Under the pieces are notes generated by a model. It had not been told where the DNA came from and searched no databases. It saw only the letters and a list, made by a program, of their open reading frames with translations. This document shows positions 34,613-43,164 of a DNA stretch of 64,000 bases, in pieces. The position numbers and the translations under genes were made by a program. The stretch comes from an uncultured Eubacteriales bacterium. GTDB taxonomy: Bacteria; Bacillota; Clostridia; Monoglobales; Monoglobaceae. The stretch is from positions 62,001 through 126,000 of the forward strand of contig URAN01000001.1 in the NCBI GenBank assembly GCA_900545865.1. The letters are read 5' to 3'. How positions within the stretch are numbered: the first letter of the stretch is position 1; every line of letters begins with the position of its first letter.

Positions 34613-35464
34613 ATGGAACCGATAATAAAGACAGAAAACCTTTGCTTTGAGTACAAAAACGAGGAAAGCGGAGAGGTGACAGAGGTTTTAAAAAATGTTT
34701 CCGCCGAGATTAAAAAAGGTGAATTCGTGGCGGTATTGGGACACAACGGCTCGGGAAAGTCCACCTTTGCAAAGCATATAAATGCAATACTTATGCCGAA
34801 ATCGGGAAAGGTGTTTGTTGACGGCATTGACACATCGCTGCCTGACAGGCTTTTTGATATTCGAAAGATAGCGGGAATGGTGTTTCAAAACCCCGATAAC
34901 CAAATGGTTGCAAACATTGTTGAGGACGATGTGGCGTTTGCGCCCGAGAACCTCGGCGTTCCGCAGGCCGAAATACGCAGGCGTGTTGACAATGCCCTAA
35001 AGGCAGTCAATATGTCGGCTTTTGTCAAGCACGCGCCGCATATGCTGTCGGGCGGTCAAAAACAGAGAATAGCAATAGCCGGTGTTCTCGCAATGGAGCC
35101 GCAGATAATCATACTCGATGAACCGACCGCAATGCTCGACCCGGGCGGCAGACGCGAGATAATGGAAACTTTGATAAAATTAAATCGGGAACGCGAGATA
35201 ACCGTGTTGCTCATTACACATTATATGGATGAGGCGGCGCTTGCCGACCGTGTTCTCGTTATGGATAACGGAGAAATCAAAATGTCGGGTACGCCATCCG
35301 AAATATTTGTACAGGTCGAGAGACTGCGGTCGCTCGGTCTTGATACACCCCAGACAACAGAGCTTGTATACGATTTAAAAAAACGAGGAATCGATATAAA
35401 ACAAGATGTGTTGAGTGTGGATGATTGTGCGGACGAAATTCTGAGGTTATGGAGAGCAAGGTGA
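34613..35464 (+). CDS. ecfA1: Energy-coupling factor transporter ATPase 1
   Basis: The 283-residue ATPase powers vitamin and metal uptake with EcfA2, EcfT and exchangeable S components. Motifs: Walker A GHNGSGKST (about residue 43), Q-loop VFQNPDNQMVA, signature LSGGQKQRIAIAGVLA, Walker B IILDEPTAMLDPGG and switch LLITHYMDEA. The conserved NPDNQ is typical of the EcfA1 partner. AAGGAGG precedes the ATG. In most Firmicutes this block directly follows rplQ. Confidence 0.96.
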   Translation: MEPIIKTENLCFEYKNEESGEVTEVLKNVSAEIKKGEFVAVLGHNGSGKSTFAKHINAILMPKSGKVFVDGIDTSLPDRLFDIRKIAGMVFQNPDNQMVANIVEDDVAFAPENLGVPQAEIRRRVDNALKAVNMSAFVKHAPHMLSGGQKQRIAIAGVLAMEPQIIILDEPTAMLDPGGRREIMETLIKLNREREITVLLITHYMDEAALADRVLVMDNGEIKMSGTPSEIFVQVERLRSLGLDTPQTTELVYDLKKRGIDIKQDVLSVDDCADEILRLWRAR

Positions 35465-35471
35465 TACAGAT

Positions 35472-36329
35472 ATGATAAAGCTTGAAAACGTCAGCTATGT
35501 TTATATGCAGGGCGGACCGTTTGAAAAAACGGCGTTGAACGACATAAATCTTGAAATAGGCGACGGCGAGTTTATCGGCCTTATCGGACATACCGGCTCG
35601 GGAAAGTCCACGCTTATCCAGCTTTTAAACGGATTGATAAAGCCGACCGAGGGACGCGTCCGTGTTGCCGGATTTGATTTAACCGACAAAAAGACAAAGA
35701 TGCGCGATGTGAGGTTTAAAGTCGGGCTTGTTATGCAATATCCCGAGCATCAGCTTTTCGAAGAAACCGTGTTTAAAGACATTGCGTTCGGACCTCAAAA
35801 TATGGGGTTGCCGCAGGAAGAAATAAAAAACCGCGTTGAGTTTGCTGCGAATCTTGTTGGATTGTCAAAAGAGATTTTGGATAAATCACCGTTTGATTTG
35901 TCGGGCGGTCAAAAGCGGCGTGTTGCCATTGCCGGTGTTTTGGCGATGGAACCCAAGGTTTTGATTCTCGATGAGCCGACCGCAGGGCTTGACCCGGGCG
36001 GCAGAGATGAGATTTTGTTTAAGATAAAGGATATGCACGAGAGAATGAACCTGACGGTCATCCTTGTGTCGCACAGTATGGAGGACGTGGCGAAACTCGC
36101 TGACAGAATCCTTGTTATGAATAGCGGAAGCATCGAAATGTTTGATACACCGTCAAAAATTTTTGAGAATGCGGAAAGGCTTTCGCAGATAGGTTTGAAT
36201 GTTCCTCAAATAACACAAGTATGTGACAGACTGCGCGCGGCGGGGATGCCGCTTGCGGGCGGAATATATACAATTGAGGATGCCGCCTGGCAGATTTCAA
36301 AGCTTTTGAAAGGGGGCAGTGCCGAATGA
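35472..36329 (+). CDS. ecfA2: Energy-coupling factor transporter ATPase 2
   Basis: The 285-residue ATPase has Walker A GHTGSGKST, VMQYPEHQLFEETVFKDIAFGP (the EcfA2-type Q-loop), signature LSGGQKRRVAIAGVLA and Walker B LILDEPTAGLDPGG. It pairs with EcfA1. It begins 7 nt after ecfA1, and its TGA overlaps the start of ecfT, indicating coupled translation. Confidence 0.96.
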   Translation: MIKLENVSYVYMQGGPFEKTALNDINLEIGDGEFIGLIGHTGSGKSTLIQLLNGLIKPTEGRVRVAGFDLTDKKTKMRDVRFKVGLVMQYPEHQLFEETVFKDIAFGPQNMGLPQEEIKNRVEFAANLVGLSKEILDKSPFDLSGGQKRRVAIAGVLAMEPKVLILDEPTAGLDPGGRDEILFKIKDMHERMNLTVILVSHSMEDVAKLADRILVMNSGSIEMFDTPSKIFENAERLSQIGLNVPQITQVCDRLRAAGMPLAGGIYTIEDAAWQISKLLKGGSAE

Positions 36330-37126
36330 TGAAGGATATTACGCTCGGACAATACTTCCCCGGGGATACGGTCATCCACAGACTTGACCCGCGAACAAAA
36401 ATTTTGGTTATGTTAGCTTATATAGTCATAACGTTTTGCGTTAAAAGTTTTTCGGGTTATTTGGTTCTTGCCGCGTTTATAATATCCGCGGTCGCATTGT
36501 CAAAGATACCGCCGATGTTTGTGATAAAGGGTCTTAAAACCATTATGATTTTTATTGTTGTAACGGGTTTGTTTAATCTGTTTCTGACAAGCGGCGAAGT
36601 CATTTGGCAATGGGGATTTTTAAAGATTACGCGTGAGGGGTTGACCTTTGCGGCGTTTATGGTACTGAGACTTATATTTTTAATAGTCGGAACATCGCTT
36701 TTGACGCTTACAACATCGCCAATATCTCTGGCGGACGGAATGGAAAGGCTTTTGAATCCTCTGACCAAAATCGGTTTTCCGTCACACGAGCTTTCGATGA
36801 TGATGTCGATTGCCCTGCGTTTTATTCCGACTCTTATGGAAGAGACCGACAAGATTATGAAGGCACAAGCGGCGCGAGGAGCGGATTTTGAAAGCGGAAG
36901 CCTTATAAACCGTGCCAAAGCAATGATACCGATACTTGTTCCGCTTTTTATAAGCGCGTTCAGGCGCGCCGATGAACTTGCAACCGCGATGGAGTGCCGC
37001 TGTTACGGCGTTTCGGAGAACAGAACGAGCTTGCATTGTCTGAAATTCGAAAAGCGTGATTTGCTCGGCGCGCTCAGCGTTGTTGTTTTGACGGCAACAG
37101 TGATATTAACAAATATATATTGTTAA
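36326..37126 (+). CDS. ecfT: Energy-coupling factor transmembrane protein EcfT
   Basis: The 266-residue membrane protein begins KDITLGQYFPGDTVIHRLDPRTKI, the EcfT signature, and contains the cytoplasmic coupling motifs AQAARGADF and AMECRCYG with the Ala-Arg-Gly cores that contact the two ATPases. Two tandem ATG codons (36326 and 36329) overlap the ecfA2 stop; the first is used here. No S component is nearby. Confidence 0.95.
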   Translation: MMKDITLGQYFPGDTVIHRLDPRTKILVMLAYIVITFCVKSFSGYLVLAAFIISAVALSKIPPMFVIKGLKTIMIFIVVTGLFNLFLTSGEVIWQWGFLKITREGLTFAAFMVLRLIFLIVGTSLLTLTTSPISLADGMERLLNPLTKIGFPSHELSMMMSIALRFIPTLMEETDKIMKAQAARGADFESGSLINRAKAMIPILVPLFISAFRRADELATAMECRCYGVSENRTSLHCLKFEKRDLLGALSVVVLTATVILTNIYC

Positions 37127-37151
37127 AGATTGTATCGAAACGGAGATTTTT

Positions 37152-37886
37152 ATGAAGAACATAGCGATGCGGCTGATGTATGACGGAACGGCATATCACG
37201 GATGGCAATATCAGAATAACGCCGTGACGGTTCAGCAAACAATAGAAGACGCACTTGAAAAACTCTTAAAAAAGCCGACAAAGGTTACGGGGTGCAGCAG
37301 GACGGACTCGGGGGTTCACGCCTTGGATTATGTTATGAATTTTCATACCGATACGGGTATTCCGACCGAAAAGCTGCCTTATGCGCTCAATTATCTGCTA
37401 AACCGTGACATTGCCGCGACCGAGGTGTGGGAAGTTCCCGAGAATTTTAATGCGAGATTTTCGTCAAAGGGCAAGAGATACGAATATAAAATATGGAACA
37501 GCAAAATGCGGAATCCTTTCTGCGGCGGTTATAGCTGGTATGTGCCATACAGACTTGATTTGGACGCAATGCGCCGCTCCGCAAAACATTTCGAGGGCAA
37601 GCACGATTTTTCGGCGTTTATGGCATCGGGCGGCAGCCAAAAAACAACCGTGCGGACAATTCGCGTCTGTCGGGTTGAATCGGATGAAAATATGATAACC
37701 GTAACGGTTGAGGCAGACGCTTTTCTTTATAATATGGTGAGGATTATAACAGGCACGCTGGCGGAAGTGGGATTCGGAAAGATTATGCCCGATGAGATAC
37801 CGCGGATAATCGATTCGTGCGAGCGTTCGATGAGCGGACTTACCGCGCCGCCCGAGGGTTTGTTTTTAAAAAAGGTATATTATTGA
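37152..37886 (+). CDS. truA: tRNA pseudouridine synthase A (positions 38-40)
   Basis: The 244-residue enzyme begins MRLMYDGTAYHGWQYQ and holds the catalytic Asp in GCSRTDSGVHALD, plus FSSKGKRYEYKIWN and FLYNMVRIITGTL, all typical of TruA. It follows ecfT by 25 nt, the conserved Firmicutes order. GGAG lies upstream. Confidence 0.96.
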   Translation: MKNIAMRLMYDGTAYHGWQYQNNAVTVQQTIEDALEKLLKKPTKVTGCSRTDSGVHALDYVMNFHTDTGIPTEKLPYALNYLLNRDIAATEVWEVPENFNARFSSKGKRYEYKIWNSKMRNPFCGGYSWYVPYRLDLDAMRRSAKHFEGKHDFSAFMASGGSQKTTVRTIRVCRVESDENMITVTVEADAFLYNMVRIITGTLAEVGFGKIMPDEIPRIIDSCERSMSGLTAPPEGLFLKKVYY

Positions 37887-37907
37887 TATATGTGAGGTGA
37901 ATCGAGA

Positions 37908-39092
37908 ATGAAACACAGAAAAAAAGAGAATAATCCGAGAGCAGCGGCGGATAAAATTGCGCAGTATATACATACCGCGTCACAAAAAACCGCGGTTATG
38001 AAGTTTGGCGGACACAGCATTTCGGTTAAGCCGTTTAAGCTTTTCGCCGCGCTGACGGTCATCCTTGTTATTATCGGATTAATTTCATTCATTCTCTCAT
38101 TCGGTACGGATATAAAGTCCGTTGATGCCGAGTTTGAATCGGGAAGCCCGTATAAAACAAAAGCGGCAGGAGAAAACGTGGTTTTGTATAATAACAGGGG
38201 CGCAAAAATCATAACGCCCAAAGGTAAGGTTTCCGCCACGGTCTCCGAGGCTTTGTCCGAACCGCTTGCCGAGACCGAGGGTGACTATCTGATATTGGCG
38301 GACCTTGCCGGCAATCATTTTGCCGCGTGTTATAAAAACGGTGATGAACAGTATCGGCTGTCGATTGACAAGGATATTATTTCGGCAAAGGTTACGCCTG
38401 ACGGCAATTGTGCCGTTGCGACCGACACGGATGGATACAAGGGGCGCATTACCGTATATAACAAACGCGGCAGCGAACAGTACGCATGGAACAGCGGTGG
38501 AGGTTACATAACCGATATTGATATAACCGATAACGGTCGGTATCTCGCCGTTGCACAATTGGTTGTCGGAGACGGCAAAACGGATACAAAGATACAGTTT
38601 ATAGATACGCGCCGCGGCGATGTTGTTTCAACGGCAGAGCGGAGCGGCGAAGCGGCGGCGGAGGTTAAGTTTGTCGGCGGCGATAAGCTTGTCGTTGTAA
38701 CGGACAGCCACATTGCGGCGTATAATAAAAATTCAAAACAGCTCTTTGATATTTCGCTTGACGGCAAAAGCCCGTCATTGTACAGCCTTGACAGCGCGGA
38801 CGCAATCGCGGTTGTTACGCTCGATAACAGAGGAAATCATGTTTTGGAAATGTACTCGTATTCGGGAAAACAGCTCGGGACATATACGGCAACCGGTGAA
38901 ATCCGCGCGCTGTCCGTCTGCGGCAGAAATGCGGCAATTGTTGAACAAAAGGGCATCGTTAGAGTTACCTCGGGCGGAAAGCAAAAGAAGGTCGTGAATA
39001 TTGCGCATGACGTAAAGGATATATGCTATTTTGACAACGGCAGGATTTTATCGGTCGGCGCGTCACAGGCGGAAACGCTTAGACTCAATTAA
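37908..39092 (+). CDS. DUF5711-like membrane-anchored beta-propeller protein
   Basis: The 394-residue protein has a basic cytoplasmic part (about 45 residues), one transmembrane helix (LFAALTVILVIIGLISFIL), and an outer domain of repeated beta units (VTPDGNCAVATDTD, ITDIDITDNGRYLAVA) that looks like a WD/propeller fold. I link it to DUF5711 from this layout; no function is known. GAGGTGAATCG precedes the ATG. It is between truA and the CvpA-like gene. Confidence 0.65.
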   Translation: MKHRKKENNPRAAADKIAQYIHTASQKTAVMKFGGHSISVKPFKLFAALTVILVIIGLISFILSFGTDIKSVDAEFESGSPYKTKAAGENVVLYNNRGAKIITPKGKVSATVSEALSEPLAETEGDYLILADLAGNHFAACYKNGDEQYRLSIDKDIISAKVTPDGNCAVATDTDGYKGRITVYNKRGSEQYAWNSGGGYITDIDITDNGRYLAVAQLVVGDGKTDTKIQFIDTRRGDVVSTAERSGEAAAEVKFVGGDKLVVVTDSHIAAYNKNSKQLFDISLDGKSPSLYSLDSADAIAVVTLDNRGNHVLEMYSYSGKQLGTYTATGEIRALSVCGRNAAIVEQKGIVRVTSGGKQKKVVNIAHDVKDICYFDNGRILSVGASQAETLRLN

Positions 39093-39125
39093 AAGAGGTG
39101 CTTGGAATTGTGAGGAATATATTTA

Positions 39126-39779
39126 ATGAATATGAATATTTTTAGTATAGGAACGGGCGGCGTTCAGATAGGCGTTCTCGATATTTTATGTGTTGCATTG
39201 TTGGTTCTTGCGGCAATATCGGGTTGGCGGCGCGGATTTATGCGCTCGCTGATTGGGTTATTGTCCTTTGCTGCATCGATTGTATCGGCGTATTTGCTGA
39301 GACCGATAATAACAGATGTTCTTTTGGGAACAAGTCTTTCCAACACGGTTTACGGAAGGGTTCTCTCGGGTATAACCGCACAAATCCCCGATACATCGGG
39401 AATTCCGTCAATCTTTTCGGGGATGATAAATGACGGAACGGCTGTGGCAGCGGACGGAACGGCAGGGATAATAACAAAGGTTATAATCGGCATCATTGCT
39501 TTTGCCGTTGTATATATGGCGGTAAGAACGGTTGTTTTAATCGCGTCAAAGCTGTTGATTACCGCGACAAAGCTTCCGGTTATCGGCTCTGCCGATAAGC
39601 TGCTCGGACTTTTGGCGGTCACGTTTAAATGGACGGTGTTGATTTACATAGCGTTGGTTGCGGCATCGGTATTCGCTGTCCCGAACGGAAGCGGATTTTT
39701 AAGCGGTGTGGTGAACAATTCACAGCTTTGCAAAATGATACAAAGCGGCGAACTTGTTCGGAACCTGTTTTTAAATTAG
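39126..39779 (+). CDS. CvpA-family membrane protein
   Basis: The 217-residue protein has an N-terminal membrane part typical of CvpA (DILCVALLVLAAISGWRRGFMRSLIGLLSF) and further helices with small residues. CvpA proteins affect envelope stability or secretion; the mechanism is unknown. GAGGTG lies upstream, at some distance. It overlaps nothing; rho follows after 83 nt of A/T-rich DNA in which I see no clear promoter. Confidence 0.75.
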   Translation: MNMNIFSIGTGGVQIGVLDILCVALLVLAAISGWRRGFMRSLIGLLSFAASIVSAYLLRPIITDVLLGTSLSNTVYGRVLSGITAQIPDTSGIPSIFSGMINDGTAVAADGTAGIITKVIIGIIAFAVVYMAVRTVVLIASKLLITATKLPVIGSADKLLGLLAVTFKWTVLIYIALVAASVFAVPNGSGFLSGVVNNSQLCKMIQSGELVRNLFLN

Positions 39780-39862
39780 TTAAAATTAATTTTTAAATAA
39801 CGATAAATTTAATTCAAATTTTTATAATCAAAGATAAAAGTTTTCAGTAAGGAGTATAAATT

Positions 39863-41542
39863 ATGAACATTCAGGAATTGGGCGGAATGAAACTGCCCGA
39901 ACTTAAGGCGGCGGCAAAACAGCTTAAAATAAAAGGTATTTCAACACTTAAAAAACAAGAGCTGATTGATGTTATTTCCGCAAAGCTTTCAGAGGATAAT
40001 TCAGAATCAAAAACATATAATAAAACAAGAAAAAGTGTGCCCGAAAAGGCACAAAAGCCCAAAAAAACAGAAAATTGTGAAAAATCGGAAAAAGACGATG
40101 CAAGTGCGGCAGCGGACAACGCACCGAAAACTTTTGAAAACGGCGGTTACGGCGATGACAAAGGAGACTACCAGAGAACTCGGCGTACATATAACCGACA
40201 GCCGCGTGAGAATAAAATTTTTACAAATGACAAAACTATTAAAAATGAAGAAAGGTTTGTTTCTGAAAGAAATTACGGCGGAACGAATAACTCGTATTCA
40301 AACGGCGGCGAACAGACTCCGCCGCACAGAACGGAACGCAGAAGCGAGTATGTTCCGCATTCCGCATCGTCACCGACATCCGAGATTGAGTACAGCGACC
40401 CGGTAAGAAAGACAAATCTTATGAGCGGCGTTTTGGAAATTATGGCTGACGGATACGGATTTTTGCGCAGCAACAATTATCAGCCGGGCGAAAATGATGT
40501 GTATGTATCACAGAACCTGATACGGCGCTTCAACCTTAAAACGGGCGATTTTATTGTCGGTAACACGAGAATGCAGCACGAGGGCGAACGCTATGAGGCG
40601 CTTTTGTATGTGCAAAAGGTGAGCGGGGATTCAATAGACGTTGCAATACACAGAAAGCCGTTTGACGAGCTGACGCCCATATACCCAAACGAGAGATTAA
40701 AACTCGAAACGGGCGGCATAGATTATGCGATGCGCTTAATCGACCTTATTGCACCGATAGGTAAGGGCCAGAGAGGAATAATCGTTGCACCGCCGAAAGC
40801 GGGAAAGACGACCCTTTTAAAGAGTCTTGCCAACAGCATTTCAAAGAACAATCCCGATGCACAGCTTATCGTGCTTTTGATAGACGAACGCCCCGAGGAA
40901 GTAACGGATATGCAGCGCAGCATCAACGGCGATGTTATATACTCAACGTTTGACGAAGAACCGCAAAACCACGCCAAAGTTGCCGAAATAGTTTTGGAAC
41001 GCGCAAAAAGATTGGTTGAGCATAAAAAAGATGTTGTTATTTTGCTCGACAGCATTACGCGCCTGTCGAGAGCGTATAACCTGGTTATTTCACCGACGGG
41101 AAGAACCCTGTCGGGCGGTCTTGACCCCGGTGCGCTCTATCGTCCGAAAAGATTTTTCGGCGCGGCGAGAAATATAGAAGAGGGCGGAAGCCTTACCATT
41201 CTCGCAACAGCCTTAATCGAAACGGGAAGCCGTATGGACAATGTTATATTTGAGGAATTTAAGGGAACGGGCAATATGGAGGTTCATCTCGACCGCAGAT
41301 TACAGGAAAAGAGAATCTTCCCGGCTATTGATATTTCGAAATCGGGAACGAGAAAAGAAGAACTGTTGTTGTCACAGCCCGAGCTTGAAACGATGTGGAG
41401 AATACGCCGTGCTTATGCGGACAGAAATTCCGCCGAGGTAACGGAGAATATTATACACTGGCTTACACGGACAAAAAATAATGCGGAGTTTATAGAAAAC
41501 GCAGGAAAGGTATTCGGTGATTATGAAAAGAAATTTTATTAA
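39863..41542 (+). CDS. rho: Transcription termination factor Rho with long low-complexity insert
   Basis: The 559-residue hexameric RNA helicase starts with the Rho N domain (residues 1-45: LGGMKLPELKAAAKQLKI), then an insertion of about 135 residues rich in Asn, Lys, Arg, Ser and Gly, then the RNA-binding cold-shock fold (SGVLEIMADGYGFLR, near 187), and the ATPase with Walker A PPKAGKTTLLK (near 310), IDERPEEVTDM and the Q/R-loop region. The insert is typical of some Gram-positives and can phase separate or bind RNA. AAGGAG precedes the ATG. Confidence 0.95.
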   Translation: MNIQELGGMKLPELKAAAKQLKIKGISTLKKQELIDVISAKLSEDNSESKTYNKTRKSVPEKAQKPKKTENCEKSEKDDASAAADNAPKTFENGGYGDDKGDYQRTRRTYNRQPRENKIFTNDKTIKNEERFVSERNYGGTNNSYSNGGEQTPPHRTERRSEYVPHSASSPTSEIEYSDPVRKTNLMSGVLEIMADGYGFLRSNNYQPGENDVYVSQNLIRRFNLKTGDFIVGNTRMQHEGERYEALLYVQKVSGDSIDVAIHRKPFDELTPIYPNERLKLETGGIDYAMRLIDLIAPIGKGQRGIIVAPPKAGKTTLLKSLANSISKNNPDAQLIVLLIDERPEEVTDMQRSINGDVIYSTFDEEPQNHAKVAEIVLERAKRLVEHKKDVVILLDSITRLSRAYNLVISPTGRTLSGGLDPGALYRPKRFFGAARNIEEGGSLTILATALIETGSRMDNVIFEEFKGTGNMEVHLDRRLQEKRIFPAIDISKSGTRKEELLLSQPELETMWRIRRAYADRNSAEVTENIIHWLTRTKNNAEFIENAGKVFGDYEKKFY

Positions 41543-42476
41543 GACTACCGCGGCGGTGATGTCCGCGCTGATACTGTCGCTGACTTGTTCGAATATAGTA
41601 TATGCGGCATCGGGAAGCGCCCCGGATTGGATAAAAAAGCTTGACGGAGTTACCGTTGACCCAAAGGCAGAGGAAAAAGCTCAACAGGATGCGGAAAAAG
41701 AGGCGGCACTGAAACAATGGCGCGAAGAAAAGGCAAATAAAAAAGTTCCGATTTTGCTCTATCATCATATAACCAACGAAAAGTTCAGCAAGGAACAGTC
41801 AATATCGCTCATCTCGCCCGAAGATTTCAGATTGCATATGACGGCGATAAAGGTGAATTATACGCCTATAAGCCTGAGAGAGTACATTGACTATGTGCTG
41901 TGTGACGACGGCAGCAAAAATATACCCGATGACTCTATAATCGTGACGTTCGATGACGGATATTCAAGCAATTATGAAATTGCATACCCGATTTTAAAGG
42001 AACTTGAAATCCCGGCAACAATATTTGTCGTCACCGATACGGTCGGTGAACAAGCGGGCGGCGGTGTCGTGAATTATTCGCATTTTACCTGGGAACAGGC
42101 GCGCGAAATGGAGGACAGCGGTTTGATTGAAATTCAGTCGCACACGGCAGGACACGTCAGAATGACGACAAAAGAGCGCGGAGAAGAATTTCGCCAGCTC
42201 AGAAAGTCAAAGTATGAAATAGAAAAAAATCTCGGACGAACCTGTGATATGATTGCTTATCCTTACGGCGATTATACGTCCGACATAAAACAAATGGCGC
42301 GCGATTCGGGATACAAGGTTCAGCTTTTGGTAGATGACAAGACCACCGAAGAGGATTATATGGTCAATGTTCCGACCGACGGGGTCGAAAACCTTACGCG
42401 TATGACTATTGCCGGAAGTATGGGAAACGTAAATGTTATAGAGATAATAAGAAAAACCATAGCCAAACGCAAATAA
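41523..42476 (+). CDS. Secreted polysaccharide deacetylase (NodB fold)
   Basis: The 317-residue protein has a signal peptide (FIKTTAAVMSALILSLT, cut near VYAA) and a NodB domain with the motifs IVTFDDGYSSN (metal-binding Asp), IEIQSHTAGH (His pair) and IAYPYGDYTSD. It probably removes acetyl groups from peptidoglycan or another glycan at the surface. It overlaps the end of rho by 20 nt. ATG 41523 is given; GTG 41517 has a better spaced GGAAAGG and is also possible. Confidence 0.9.
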   Translation: MKRNFIKTTAAVMSALILSLTCSNIVYAASGSAPDWIKKLDGVTVDPKAEEKAQQDAEKEAALKQWREEKANKKVPILLYHHITNEKFSKEQSISLISPEDFRLHMTAIKVNYTPISLREYIDYVLCDDGSKNIPDDSIIVTFDDGYSSNYEIAYPILKELEIPATIFVVTDTVGEQAGGGVVNYSHFTWEQAREMEDSGLIEIQSHTAGHVRMTTKERGEEFRQLRKSKYEIEKNLGRTCDMIAYPYGDYTSDIKQMARDSGYKVQLLVDDKTTEEDYMVNVPTDGVENLTRMTIAGSMGNVNVIEIIRKTIAKRK

Positions 42477-42480
42477 AAAA

Positions 42481-42530
42481 TAAGATGCTGTAGTTGAGAA
42501 ATCATATGATTTTTCAACTACAGCATCTTA
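42481..42530. terminator. 50-bp near-perfect palindrome between convergent genes
   Basis: Left arm 42481-42505 and right arm 42506-42530 are complementary over 25 bp with a single mismatch that is a G-U pair in RNA. Read from the minus strand it is followed by a T-run (plus-strand AATAAAAAA at 42471-42480), so it can end spoVG transcription; on the plus strand the tail is weaker. Confidence 0.75.
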
Positions 42531-42562
42531 TCATTTGATGTAAGTCATAAACGTATGTAAAA

Positions 42563-42844
42563 TTAATATGCCATAGCCTCATCGGGCGCGTTTACCGCCT
42601 CTTCATACTTTTCGAGTATGCATTGGTGCAAAAGCTCTCTCGTTTCGGCATTGATGGGATGAGCAATGTCCTTGAACTCACCCTCGGGTGTCTTACGGCT
42701 GGGCATAGCAATAAAAAGCTTGTCTTGACCTTCGATAACCTTTATGTCATGAACAACAAATGCGTTGTCAAAGGTTACGGATACAACGGCTTTCATACGT
42801 CCGTCCGAATTAATTTTGCGTACTCTGATGTCAGTAATTTCCAT
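42563..42844 (-). CDS. spoVG: SpoVG, RNA-binding regulator
   Basis: The 93-residue protein is an almost complete match to SpoVG: MEITDIRVRKINSDGRMKA, VTFDNAFVVHDIKVIEG, FIAMPSRKTPEGEFKDIAHP and a C-terminal helix. SpoVG binds RNA and affects sporulation, septation and many transcripts. In Bacillus the promoter is sigma-H dependent; I see no clear sigma-H site. The SD, AAGGGGG, is flanked by hairpins (next entry). Confidence 0.96.
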   Translation of the reverse strand: MEITDIRVRKINSDGRMKAVVSVTFDNAFVVHDIKVIEGQDKLFIAMPSRKTPEGEFKDIAHPINAETRELLHQCILEKYEEAVNAPDEAMAY

Positions 42845-42859
42845 TTGTAATTTCCCCCT

Positions 42860-42890
42860 TACCGCTTTGCGGTATGACCCGTTCGGGTCA
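42860..42890 (-). promoter_or_regulatory. Two palindromes abutting the spoVG ribosome site
   Basis: TACCGC/GCGGTA with a 3-nt loop (42860-42874) and the palindrome TGACCCG/CGGGTCA with a 2-nt centre (42875-42890) stand directly before the SD AAGGGGG on the minus strand. They could be an mRNA structure or DNA operators. The rest of the 320-bp spoVG-murC gap is A/T-rich, with the murC promoter and a small dyad (TTCCG with CGGAA) near 42964-42982. Confidence 0.45.
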
Positions 42891-43051
42891 AAATATTTTT
42901 ATTTAATTATTATCAAATAATTTAATGCCGAAAAAGATATAATTGTTCGGTATATATACAGCATTTCCGTTATATGCCGGAAATTTATTAAATTTTTCGG
43001 TTTTTTGAGGCTTGTTACTTAATTGTTAAATAACAGTCTTGCATATTGGTA

Positions 43052-43080
43052 TTGAAAAATTTTAATAAATATGCTACAAT
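43052..43080 (+). promoter_or_regulatory. Promoter of murC
   Basis: TTGAAA (43052-43057) and TACAAT (43075-43080) are 17 nt apart, with a TG at the extended -10 position. Confidence 0.65.
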
Positions 43081-43164
43081 ATAAGCATATTATTAAAATA
43101 AACCCAAAAGCTTATAATCATAAACCTGCTGTAATGCAGAAATAAATGAAAGAAGGCATAAATA

